Shown here in pieces: positions 44,301 to 56,900 of a stretch of DNA of 64,000 nt. The position numbers and the translations under genes are program-made. A model generated the notes under the pieces. That model was not told where the DNA came from, searched no databases, and saw nothing but the letters and a program-made list of their open reading frames with translations. The stretch comes from Ostrinia nubilalis (taxonomy: Eukaryota > Arthropoda > Insecta > Lepidoptera > Crambidae), in NCBI RefSeq assembly GCF_963855985.1, contig NC_087117.1:6955001-7019000 (forward strand), in the 5' to 3' direction. Each line of letters starts with the position of its first letter. Position 1 is the first letter of the stretch.

Positions 44301-47300
44301 CCTCAACTCGACGTTATTCTCATCTTGCGGACTTATAATAGGTGAAATTTCGACTATGAACAACGCCATCTATTAGTCAATGACTGAACTATTACTTACT
44401 TTTGCAGCCTCTTCCTTAACTCCACATTATTCTCATCCTGAGGACTTGTATTAGGCGAGTACGGAGTCAGCTGTAACTCCGGCGGTAGTTGAGCATGGAA
44501 GGCGAGCTTGGCCACCCAGTCTCGCATGAGGTCACAAGATATCGAGAAGGATATCATTTGTCAACATGTCATCGGTAGGTACTTAAGGTGCCGAAAAAAT
44601 ACTTTAATATCGCGGTTCAACTACGCCATCTATTGGTCAATGAACGAACTAAGTTACGCCGTCGCATCATCTGCTTTAACTTACAACGCCATCTATTGGT
44701 CAGTAAAGGAACTAAAATGTAATTTTACTTACTTTAGCAGCCTCTTCCTGAGTTCCACATTATTCTCATCCTAAGGACTTGTATTAGGCGAGTACGGAGT
44801 CAGCTGTAACTCCGGCGGTAGTTGAGCACTTCGACTATGAACAACGCCATCTATTGGTCAATGACTGGACTATTACTTACTTTTGCAGCCTCTTCCTTAA
44901 CTCCACATTATTCTCATCCTGAGGACTTGTATTAGGCGAGTACGGAGTCAGCTGCAATTCCGGCGGTAGTTGAGCATGGAAGGCCATCTTGGCCACCCAA
45001 GGTCTCACGTGATATCACGGGTGGCGAGAGAGTGGTAGTATATGCCACATGGTGTGTTTAAAAAGCTTTAGCAATACCAATGACATGGTATACCTACTTT
45101 GGTAGTTTCTCCCTACTCATGGTGTCGAAAAAATATTTTGATATCGCGATTCAACTACGCACAACGCCATCTATTGGTCAAATAATGTACCAAATTACAC
45201 GGTTGGCTGCTTCTGCTTTCTTGCAGTCTGCTTTTTCAGCTAGCAGAGCGTCAGTTGTTATTCAATGCGCGACTTAAAAAGGTTTGCTCACTTTTGCAGC
45301 CTTTTCCTCAACTCGACGTTATTCTCATCTTGCGGACTTATAATAGGTGAAATTTCGACTATGAACAACGCCATCTATTGGTCAGTGACTGAAATATTAC
45401 TTACTTTTGCAGCCTCTTCCTCAATTCCACATTATTCTCATCCTGAGGACTTGTATTAGGCGAGTACGGAGTCAGTTGCAACTCCGGCGGTAGTTGAGCA
45501 CTTCGACTATGAACAACGCCATCTATTGGTCAATGACTGAACTATTACTTACTTTTGCAGTCTCTTTCTCAATTCCACGTTATTCTCATCTTGAGGACTT
45601 GTATTGGGCGAGTACGGAGTCAGCTGTAACTCCGGCGGTAGTTGAGCATGGAAGGCGAGCTTGGCCACCCAGTCTCGCATGACGTCACGGGTGGCGAGAG
45701 AGTGGTACTTTATGCCACTTGGTGTGTTAAAGTGGCTTCAGCATTACAAATGACATGGTATACCTACATCTGTAGTGTCTCCCTACTCATAGTGCCGAAA
45801 AAATATTTTGATATCGCGATTCAACTACGCACAACGCCATCTATTGCTCAAATAATGTACCAAATTACGCGGTTAGCTGCTTCTGCTTTCTTGCGGTCTG
45901 CTTTTTCAGCTAGCAGAGCGTCAGTTGTCATTCAATGCGCGACTTAAAAAGGTTTACTCACTTTTGCAGCCTTTTCCTCAACTCGACGTTATTCTCATCT
46001 TGCGGACTTATAATAGGTGAAATTTCGACTATGAACAACGCCATCTATTAGTCAATGACTGAACTATTACTTACTTTTGCAGCCTCTTCCTTAACTCCAC
46101 ATTATTCTCATCCTGAGGACTTGTATTAGGCGAGTACGGAGTCAGCTGTAACTCCGGCGGTAGTTGAGCATGGAAGGCGAGCTTGGCCACCCAGTCTCTC
46201 ATCAAGTCGCGGGTGGCGGCGGCGAAGAGATACTCGGCGCCGTCCGCGCAGGCCAGACGGAATACGTGCGCGCGTTTTGTGTAATCGCCGGCCGGTGAGC
46301 AAGTGGCCTGAGGAGAAAGAGGGTGGGTTAGTTCATCATCATCATCATCATCAGTGTGCTTATCACGAGTTTACATCAGGTATTCTCGCTAGCGACTGCG
46401 TGAAACAATTTAATGTATGACAAATTGTACAGCGCCCCTAGCTGTTACTTCAAGCACTAAAATCATCATAGATTTTTTTGACGTACTCACAAATGATGAC
46501 GTTTAATGTAAACTCATGGTAAAGCTAGAGGTAATTGACCTGTTACCGTAGCCTGAGACGGATGAGCGGACGAATGTCCAAGTTAGGTCCCGAAGGACAC
46601 GGTCAGTTTTAGTGAATAGGCCCCGATTATCTGGTAGGAAGAGTCTTATATAACCTACTAAAGCCCGGTCCGTGAGCACGTAGAATTTTGTCCAATGACC
46701 CCTAGCTACCCATCCTTATCATCGCTCGCGCGTAATTATATTGCTGTCGCGACTGTGCGACGGGCGCCCGCAGTGAGTGTGCGAGCGCGACAGCAACATA
46801 ATTACGCGCGAGCGATAAGGATGGGTAGCTAGGGGTCATTGGACAAAATTCTACGTGCTCACGGACCAGACTATAGCCGTCCCTATCTTTGGAGCTGGCG
46901 AAGTAGAATTCATCCCTGAAGACGCTCAGCATCTGACCACACAGCACCGAGTAGTATCGTATACTGTAGCGCACTGTAGTGTATTGTAGCTTGTAGCGCA
47001 CTGTAGTCTATTGTAGCTTGTAGCGCTCTGTAGTGTACTTTAGCGCACTCTTGTCATATTGTAGCGCACTGTAGTACGCTGTAGCATACTATAGCGCGCC
47101 GTAGCATATGTACTGTAGTGCTGGCAGCTTACTGTAGCGCGCTGTAGCGTAATGTAGCGTAACACTCACGTTAAGTATAGCCACAGGAGGAGCGGCGGCC
47201 TTACAACTCGCGAAGTCCAGTTCATCCCTGAAGAAGCAGAGCAACTGTCCACACAGCACCGAGTAGTAACCACGCCAGGATAGGACGGTGGCTTTGTAGC

Positions 47301-47921
47301 GCACTGTAGCGTATTGTAGCGCCCTGTAGCGTACTTCAGCGCGCTGTAGTACACTGTAGTGCACGTGTGTAGTACACTGTAGAGTCGTAGTGCACTGTAG
47401 CGTGTTGTAACGCGCCATAGCATACAGTAGCGCGCTGTATCGTGTTGTAGCGTTCTGTAGCGTTTTGTAGCGCACTGTACCGCGCTGTAGCGTATTGTAC
47501 TCACGTTAAGTATAGCCACGGGAGGGGCGGCGGCCTTAGAACTCGCGAAGTCCAGCTCATCCCTGAAGAAGCAGAGCAGCTGTCCACACAGCACCGAGTA
47601 GTAACCACGCCAGGATCGGACGGTGGCTCGCTTGCCGCCGCAACCGGCCTCTTGCTTGCGCTCCAGGAAACCTGAGGAAATTAAATAAATGAAATACGGT
47701 TAATACTATTTTCAAATCGTAGTCTTATTTCCTTCCCCCAAGTCCAAGGCAGTGATTTGAACGATTTTTTTTATTTATAATTTTTTATTCTTATGTTTTT
47801 ATCTAATTTAAGTTTAGTTAGTTAAGTAGTTCAGTATTATATTATTTACTAGCTTTTGCCCGCGGCTTCACCTGCGTGAAATTTAGTTTGTCACAGAGCA
47901 TCATAAATTATAGCCTATATG

Positions 47922-47957
<36 letters not shown>

Positions 47958-50900
47958 TTAAAAAATTCTGGGTATGTAACAATAGCACTGTAAAGTTTCA
48001 TCAAAATCCGTTCAGTAGTTTTTCCGTTAAAGAGTAACAAACATCCAGACATCGACACAAACTTTCGCGTTTATAATATTGGTAAGATTAATTTATGTAA
48101 TACATTAAAATACGGTTGAAAATACATCATAAATAAGCCAGTGCCACAAATATTTCATGTAATAAAACGAAAAGGCAGGCCTATGTTCCCCTATGGCTGA
48201 AATGATGATAATGAATAAAAATCTCATAAGGTTAATTCACAAGTTGTGCGAATGATACTATTTCAAAACAAGATTTAATTATTCCATTTTAGTTTTATTC
48301 ACCACTTAATCCATCTTGAAAACCAAATTGAATGAAAATTGTACAAACATTTGTAGGATTTATGTAAACACCACCCTTTGCCCTAATTTAAAAGTTTATA
48401 CTTTTGTCTATGTGCCTCTGTAATTCTGTATCCTCTGTGTTTTTTTATCCGTATGGACGTCATTAAACCGTGTTAAATTAAATAATTCCCTCTTTTATTA
48501 CTATACTTCTAACAGCTTTCCAGCATTGGGTGGAGGGTTGAAATGGGTTTTGTGGTTAGATTTACGGGCAGAGGGGAATCGTACGTAATTTGTATTCCTT
48601 ACCTTCGATCTCAACCGGCGGCAGCTCCTCAGGCCGGCGGTGGCGGCGGAAGCTTTGTGTGCGACGCCGCGTTGTGAACGACGGCGTTCGCTTGGGCGTC
48701 TTCACCACCTGCGGTAAATATAATATTGCATTAATTTTTATTTGGGGAATGATCATAAGCTGTTACTTCGATGATGAAAAAAATGTTTTTAGCACTGATT
48801 ATTATGCATTTGACTTCAATATCATTTATGGAAAAAGGATAAACGAGAATTGAAAAACAATGAGGGAGTAAAACGTAACGTAAACAAAGGCATTATTTAA
48901 GTGGTCTCACAGAATTGAACTGCCATGGCAAATTCAAATTCAAAATATTTATTCATAAATTCAAATTCAATAATTTATTTGCTAGAATACATAATTACAT
49001 GCTCGTTTTACAAAGCAGATCTTATAGCTAATATGATTCCCATGTATTCAGCCTGCAAGCAGACGTACAAATATTTTATCAGTCAGATTATTATTTAACA
49101 TACAATGTCACAAATCAAAGCAAATAGCAATCATAGCAAAGGACCCTTAGGGTATGTGTTAGGGTTCCTTTATGTGGTTATGTTATGTTTCTAATGGGAA
49201 ATAAATGTTCATGGTGCAACTCAGCCTTAGAGTTTGGTTTTCAGAGCTTTGGGTGTGTATGTGAGAGATAGTAGATAAAGCCTGGTCCGTGAGCACGTAG
49301 AATCCCGTCCAATGACCCCAAGCTACCCATCCCTATCGCTCGCGCGTAATTATATTGCTGTCGCGACTGTGCGACGGGCGCCCACATTGAGTGTGCGAGC
49401 GCGACAACAACATAATTACGCGCGAGCGATAAGGATGGGTAGCTTGGGGTCATTGGACGGGATTCTACGTGCTCACGGACCAGACTTTAGTAAGATTTCT
49501 AAGCGTGTTAGGGTTTCTATGTATGTAAGAGAGAGATAGTAAGATACTTACACTCATGCTCTCGGCTCGCTTGACGGCTGCGTCGTGCTTGGGCAGGCGT
49601 TCTAACGTCGCGGGCGACGCTTCTTCCAAGGTCTCTGTCGACTGACCCAGTACGCGCTCCGCCTGGGAAGAAAATGTTATTGTTGTTTGGAAAGATAATT
49701 TTATAATTTAAGTATGTACTACGAGTATCGGCCACGGTTTCAGTTACCCATTTCCGGTTTTTCTCTCGCTCTCATCAAATGGCCATTCTTTGCGATAGAA
49801 CGAGACGACACGACCGGAAATGGGACATGACAGGCTAGAGAGTCTGCTCCCTAACTCTCTGGCTGACATCCTACCTCTCTGGCCGGCTACCTACCTCTCT
49901 GGCCTGCTCCCTACTTCTCTTGCTAACTGCCTACCATTCTGGCTTCCTTTCTATCTCTCAAACCTACTTCTTACCTCTCTACAGTCAATCCAATATAACT
50001 TAATTAGAATGACAGCTGCCATCAAAAGTAACGACATAACTTTGTAGTAGTGATCAATGAGAGCTAAATATTGGCGGACGTGAAATAATTCGCGTTAAAT
50101 AATTTACTGTCTTTAAATATAAATTGTCATTTTTATGAATAAAGATATGAAGAAAAATTGGGTGCATTTTTTATATCATTTTTTCGAAAACTTATCGATA
50201 CATCTATGTGAACCGTACGGAACATACACAGCAGTCACATTCGTTTGATAGCTGTCATTCTAATCAAGCTATATTGGATAGACTGTAGGTGGCTGTGCAG
50301 GCGGCGTTGCCTCCTGCCTTCTCTCCTTTGCGATCCTCTGTAGCTCGCGGCGTCTGTACTCTTGTAATCTCTCAGCCTCCTGTCTTTACTAGACCAGCCT
50401 CTTGTCGCCACTGTACCAGCTGCCTACCTCTCTGGCTAGCTTCGTACCTCTCTGTTCAGCATACCTCTCTGGCCTGCTTCCTACCTGTCTAGCTATCTCC
50501 CCACTTCTCTGGCCTGCTTCCTACCTCTTTAGCTATCTCCCTTTACTAAACCAGCCTCCTGTCGCCACTGTACCAGCTGCCTACCTCTCTGGCCAGCTTC
50601 GTACTTCTATGTTCAGCATCCTACCTCTCTGGCCTGCTTCCTACCTCTCTGAACAGCTTCACACTTCTCTGGCTGACTTTCTACCCCTCTGACTAGCTGC
50701 CTAACTTTCCAGCTAGCTTGCTATTATTCTGGCTGACTTCCTACTCATTTGGGCAACTTCCTACCTCTCTTGCTAACTTCCTACCACTCTAGCTAGCTTC
50801 CTACCTAACAATCTAACCTGCTTCCTGCCTCTCTAGCTTGCTACCTACCTCTCTAGGTGGCTGTGCAGGCGGCGTGGCCTCCTGTCTTCTCTCCTCAGCG

Positions 50901-53900
50901 ATCCTCTGCAGCTCGCGGCGTCTGTATTGCTGCATCCTTTCAGCCTCCTGCCTTTCTGCCGAGCGTCGTCTGGCCGCTTCTTCCTCGTCGCGCATCGCTG
51001 CGAAGGCTTGCTCCACCTGGGCGAGGGTTAAGAAAAGGGTTAATTATTATTTTATATGCATTAAACTTTGGACCCCTTTCATCCTCTTGGGGGATGAATT
51101 TTGGAAAATGGCATCGTCATAATAATTTCCTGCATGCCTTTCAGCGCAATCCGTTCAGTGGTTGCATGTTCATAGACACCGATGTATTAAAAATGCATGG
51201 CACTAAAAGTTCAATAAGGTCACTCATTCATGACTAGCACTTGAGAGTGCAATACCAATGGAAATAGCCACTAGTGGCTATGGTTGGTGTTATAGAAACT
51301 TACACGGATATTGTAAGGCCCAGTTTCCACCTAGGCGGAGCGGAGCAGAGAATTATTTTTAACAACCAATCAGACTTCACTATTTCCACATCTTCACTCC
51401 GCTACAATTCGGTGGAAATGGATCAAGCGGAGAAGTGTCGGGCGCAATTGTTTTTCTATAGAATTTAACAGCGGCGGCGGCTCGATGCGGTGTTTCATAG
51501 ATAGCAATAGATTGACAACTGACAGCTCGTACAACTTACACATCTCTCGTCTCCGCACTGCTTCGCCTTGGGCCTAAAAGACCAGTTACGTCACAAGTAT
51601 AAACTCACCAGCGTGATGCGTTTGAGCGCGGTAAACTTGTCCCGCTGTGACTCGATGGTTTCCTCCAGGTCGCGGTGGCGGCTCAAGAGTTTAAGTTTAC
51701 ACAATATGGACCCAGTTCTTCTTCTTGTCGTGTCGACAACAAACCTACACAGCGTCAGCCCAAAACTCCGCCACAAGAGTGGCGTTGTCAGTAGCCTTCA
51801 TTAAATCTTCCTGCGTGCTGTTGTTTGGGCACGCAGGGCACGACATCATGTGCTTGGTCAACTGGGGAACAAAACCCAATGGACCCAGTTAAGACACAGC
51901 AAGAAGGAAGCAGGAAGGACTCACCAGCGTGATGCGTTTGAGCGCGTTAAACTTGTCTCTTTGCGACTCGATGGTTTCTTCTAAGTCGCGGTGGCGGCTG
52001 ATAAGCTCCTCCACCTGCGCCACGCTCTCGCCGTACTTGCCGTCGCGGACTAGTGGCACCCTGGCGGAAGACACGCGGTTCATAAATTGAAATAATTTAT
52101 TTAATGGGTGTTCTCATTCTACACAGTAAGTAAGTCCAAATCCCATGTGACTCTTTAACATTGTCTTTCTGTAATTTGTTCAAAAACCACCCAAAAATGT
52201 AATGAATCCGTGACTTTCCATATTTATGAGGTAAAAGAACTGTCACAGTCTCACAGCACACTCAATATTCAATCATTTATTTATAACATTCATTTTACAA
52301 TGTGTATAAGATCTTACAACTCACAGTTTTGATCATCGTGTTGAGCAATGGTTCCCAACCTCTTCTTTTCTTTAATTTCATTTCTTTATTGTTCTTAGGG
52401 AACATTAAATCAAGAAAAACTCAATATTATTTAGAAAACGAAATCTAAACAATATGATTTTGAGCCTACATTCTTCTGTACAAGTTTGGTAATCGTAGGC
52501 TCACGAAATTTAGCATCGTCCCTTCTCTGTGCCTCCTTCACTTTCTTTTTCTGTACCGACTATCTCTTTCTCTGTACCTAACTATTCCTTTCTCTGTACC
52601 TGCTCTCTATCCAGCCACTCAGAGCATCAGCATCCCGTCTGAACAGCAATGCATCCAGATGCTGTGCGTAGACGGTGCTGCGTCTCTCCCAGGCGGCTTC
52701 TAACTGCGCGCGGCGGCTGCGTAGGACGCTCATTCGTTCCTCGATCTCCGCCGACATGAAGTGGCCGTCGTGGATTAGTTTTTCGCCTAAAAAATAAACG
52801 AAATGTAATCAATTAAACGTCCACTTATATTAAGAGTATCTCCTCATACTGAACGAACAACATTTTGGTTATTTTCATTTCTCCAAGTTTACATACTTAT
52901 CCACTTCTTTTTTTCGTTAATAAAATACACCAGCCGCGGGGGCAGCTAGTGGGTTATTTAGGGTTCTTCCAGCCAGAAGGGTCTACCCGCTAAAAACCTG
53001 ACGTTGCCCTCGGTAGCCATATGAGTCGGGAACGTGGGCCATCACTATCGGCGTTTTGCCTCAAGCATTCGAAGCGTTCCCTGCTAGGCATTCGGCTCGC
53101 TTAATACGCAGCCCCAAACCAAGGAAGGCGTCATCACGCCTTCAGACTCCAGCGAATAGCACGCATAGGGTTGCCAGGCGTCCGGCTTTAGCCGGACATG
53201 TTTGGCTTTTAAGGGACTTGTCCGGCCTGTCCGGCTTTTTATTTGGTTGCCGCGCCAGGTGAAAGTCGAGCCACAGAATCATATGAAGCGCACGCATCAG
53301 GATGTTGGTTAGCAACCGATGATGATAGTACTCACTCATGAGTTGACACTAATAATCTGTACCCCCAGTGAAAAGGGATCTAACTCGACTTAGATCAAAA
53401 TTGACTTTATAACATAATGTGAATCTCTGAAAAATTAGCTATTTTTGTATCTAATCGGTATGTTTCTACGACGTATAGAAAAGAAAATAATTTTGTGTCA
53501 AATGATACAAGTAAGGCTTTGTGAACCAATTTTGAGTTTTCTTTCGTGTATATTGATACATGTCTACTTTTAACAAAGTGTACCGGAGGCTTCTTTCAAT
53601 TTTTTATTGTGTCAAGAGGTATGACTCGTGTTACTACTTTTGACACGATTGAAGTTGTTTAGATTGAATTTGTGATTAACAATATAAGATGACTCATATT
53701 AATATACACAAAAAAAAACTATGTATTGTTGATTGGTGAAAAAGAATGTAACTTAATTTATAGCACAAAAAGTAAAAGACAAAAGGTTATTTATTTTGTG
53801 TATAATGATTCAATTAGACTAATACCATTAACCACAAAAGTTTCGTACATCTGTAAAATGTTATAAGTTACTTAGATCAAAAACATTTGAAAATCGCAAC

Positions 53901-56900
53901 TAACAATTTGGTTGATTATTTGGTGTAAAATGATATAACTTAGCCCAAACGTCAGATTAAAGGAAAAAATAATGTCGTAGTTTATAAATCAAAGAACTTT
54001 AGTTAATAGTTTTAACAAATAATGGTGAACATCTACTAGTAAAACATATAATTGAATTCATAGTGCCTAACGTTGTCAATAAAAGTACTTAATAAGTGCA
54101 TTATAGAATTTACAAGAGCTCCAACCACCAGAACTCTTTATAAACAAAACTCATCACCTTTGACAACAAATTGAACTCGACGAGTCATGTCGATAACAAA
54201 ATAAAAATGGCCTGTATAGCATTCCATCAGTGCAAGAGACGCATTGGTAGTAGATGAGGTCTCAACCCAAAGATAACACTTTGGCTCTACACGTCAGTTA
54301 TATGGCCCTCTTACACATATTATTATGGATCACTTGTGTGGTGGCACAGAACACAACTATCCACACCAAGATCAAAACTCCAAAGCCTGCAACGCCTAGT
54401 AAGCATAGCGGCCACTAGTTGTATGAGAACCATTCCATCGACATCACTTGAGAACCTTCTGAATTTTAGATCTTTAGACCTCATCATTCAGGAGGAAGCG
54501 CAAGCAGCCGCTCTAAGACTTAAAGGTAAGAACGGCATATAGAAGCAAAACAAGGAGACAGGACATTCCACGATCCTGCACAATATCCTAATAAAAGAAA
54601 TACCTCTCACCGAGGCACCCATCGACAGAATTCCCTGTGTTCACATCTTCGACTGAAGATATAATATCCAGCTTACAGCGGAAACGCAAGATTGCTCTGA
54701 AATCAATATAGTTAGGATATACACTGACGGCTCCAAAACCCTAAAAGGTACGGGAGCTGGTGTCTTCTCGAATTACCGAAATATACTAAGAATATCAACA
54801 ACACTAGATAAACACAATACAATTTTCCAAGCAGAATGCAATCAGAGCAGCACAGGCGGTTGAACCATAGACATACGAGGTCTGAATATAAAAATAATCT
54901 CAGATAGTGCAAGCAATACAAAGCAACTTATTATACTACATTATAATACTTATATTGGAATGCCATGACGCGCTCCTAAGTCATTAAATAAATAATAAAT
55001 AATGATAATTGTATTTGGTCCGGAACAATTATAATGCCGATACCATAAGCACAGGTCAAGACCTGACTGCACTCCAAAATAGAAAAATAACATCACACAG
55101 AATGGAAAGATTGTGAAAGATGCAGGCAAACAAAAGATGCAGTTGTGGATATATTGAAAAATTTCTCCCGCAGCCTCATAAGACTAAACAGGGACAACAT
55201 CCACAAGGTTCTAAGTGTAATAACAGGTATGTTAAACAAACACCTACACAATATAGCTGTTACAGACAGCCTACTGTGCAGAAGATGCATGGAGACAGAA
55301 GAAAAACCGCAGCACGTGCACAAGGAGTGCACAAGCGTAGCAGATCAACAGGCTCAAATTCTCCAATCACCAGGGTCGCTGCAGAAGGCCTGTAGCGACC
55401 TAGATAGGCTGCTGCTACCTGGGGCGATCTGGAGCGGTTAGAATAGGAAGATAAACTACAAATAACGCACAATGGTCTAATCAAAAGGCTAAGTGCAATA
55501 TTCGATTGCCCTGCAAAACTAATTACGAAAGTCCTTATGAATGGATGCTATGTATAAAGTATATAATTATTTAAATGGCATTTGTGGCTGGACTTTATCT
55601 GTTTAGCTCGCAAGTATAACATGTCTTGTTAATTCATGTCTCTATTGATTTAAGAAGATTCCCGCCTTAGGCAGATTCGATTTTTTCAAGTTATTTATGA
55701 TTTAAGAAGAGGCTGACAAGGGTGGCTAAATTTCTTGCGCTACTTCTTTTCAGCACTGGCCCATTTATGTCCCAAAATAAAAGTAGGGTTCAAGTAATAC
55801 TAGGACGTGTCAAAGAGCTTTTTAAAAGCCTCTTTGTTGAAAACAAATGCATTTTATGACTTTACTTTTATATTATCCTTCTGTAGCCAAAAGGCAATCA
55901 ATATAGCTTGACATCATCATCTCTGGTCCAGAGTTTGATTCCTAATAGGGTGATTGTAGAAAACAAACTTTTCTCTGTCTCCTGTCTCATTATTTGAAGT
56001 GAAACCATTGTTGTTTCTGGTCTTTATTACACAATTGCTTCAGCTATACTTACTTTAAAATATGAGATAATGTATGTGATTTAGGCCGATATTATTCATG
56101 GTATATGGTGTAATAATGAATAAAATAGTAGTTTCAGATCAGAATAAACATTTAAGGAGTAAATAATTAGAATTCAGTCTCAAATTCTAGCCTTATTCCT
56201 TTACAATCGCCACTTATATCACTTTACACATAATTATTAGGATACTTAGATCGCTATTATGTTAGTTAGATCAGTTTACACATTTTTTTTCTCACCGCAA
56301 AATTGGTGTATATTGATATAAGTAAAAAAATTTGGACGATTTACCCTAAATAACCTGAAATAATGATTCCTCATAGTGTAATTACTTATGTTTGTTTTAC
56401 AACTTTTTCTAAAATTGAAGAAACAAAAAATTATCAACAGAAATGGCGGAAAATGTATCACTTTACACTTGTTAGCGTGTGGTCAATTCAGTGTGGTGTA
56501 AAATGATTTATGCCCCATTACATCACTTTACACGAATGTAAAGTTGTCGTGCATGGTGATATAACTAGGTTTTTATTTAATTACGAAAAAACCACACGCT
56601 ATATTTCCCAAACTGGCACACTGCCTTATTATATCTAACATTACCTTTCACCTAAAAAATATTTCACCAAGTTATCTCTAATAGCGACGAAGCAGGATTT
56701 TTTTTAACTTCAAATGCGATTTCCCAAAAATCACCATTTTCGACTTAACTCCCTTTTCACTGGGGGTACAGAATTGCACCGCCCCCCCGTCACCTGTCCG
56801 GCTTTTATGGTAAAATGTCCGGCCAAATGAAGCACGAAGTCCGGCTTTTGTGATTTTCGACCTGGAAACCCTAAGCACGCAGCGCCGTCGCGGCCTCTTT

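Larger units (their letters stand above)
53166..56873. mobile_element. 3.7-kb hAT-like element without transposase
   Basis: Ends TAGGGTTGCCAGGCGTCCGG and CGACCTGGAAACCCTA are inverted, with GTCCGGC words repeated inside both. AGCACGCA flanks both sides (53158-53165 and 56874-56881), an 8-bp duplication as in hAT. A second inverted block (ACCCCCAGTGAAAAGGGA) lies at 53360 and 56750. The only coding remains inside belong to a LINE at 54330-55445. Confidence 0.75.

Noticed and set aside
39157..45947. Many plus-strand frames such as those starting MSMEGELGHPVSH
   Set aside because: They are antisense readings of repeated spectrin exon J copies and their spacers.
38700..46074. CRISPR-like pattern of evenly spaced ACGCCATCTATTGGTCA repeats
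   Set aside because: This is an animal intron; spacers are themselves repeated exon copies, lengths vary, and no cas gene exists here.
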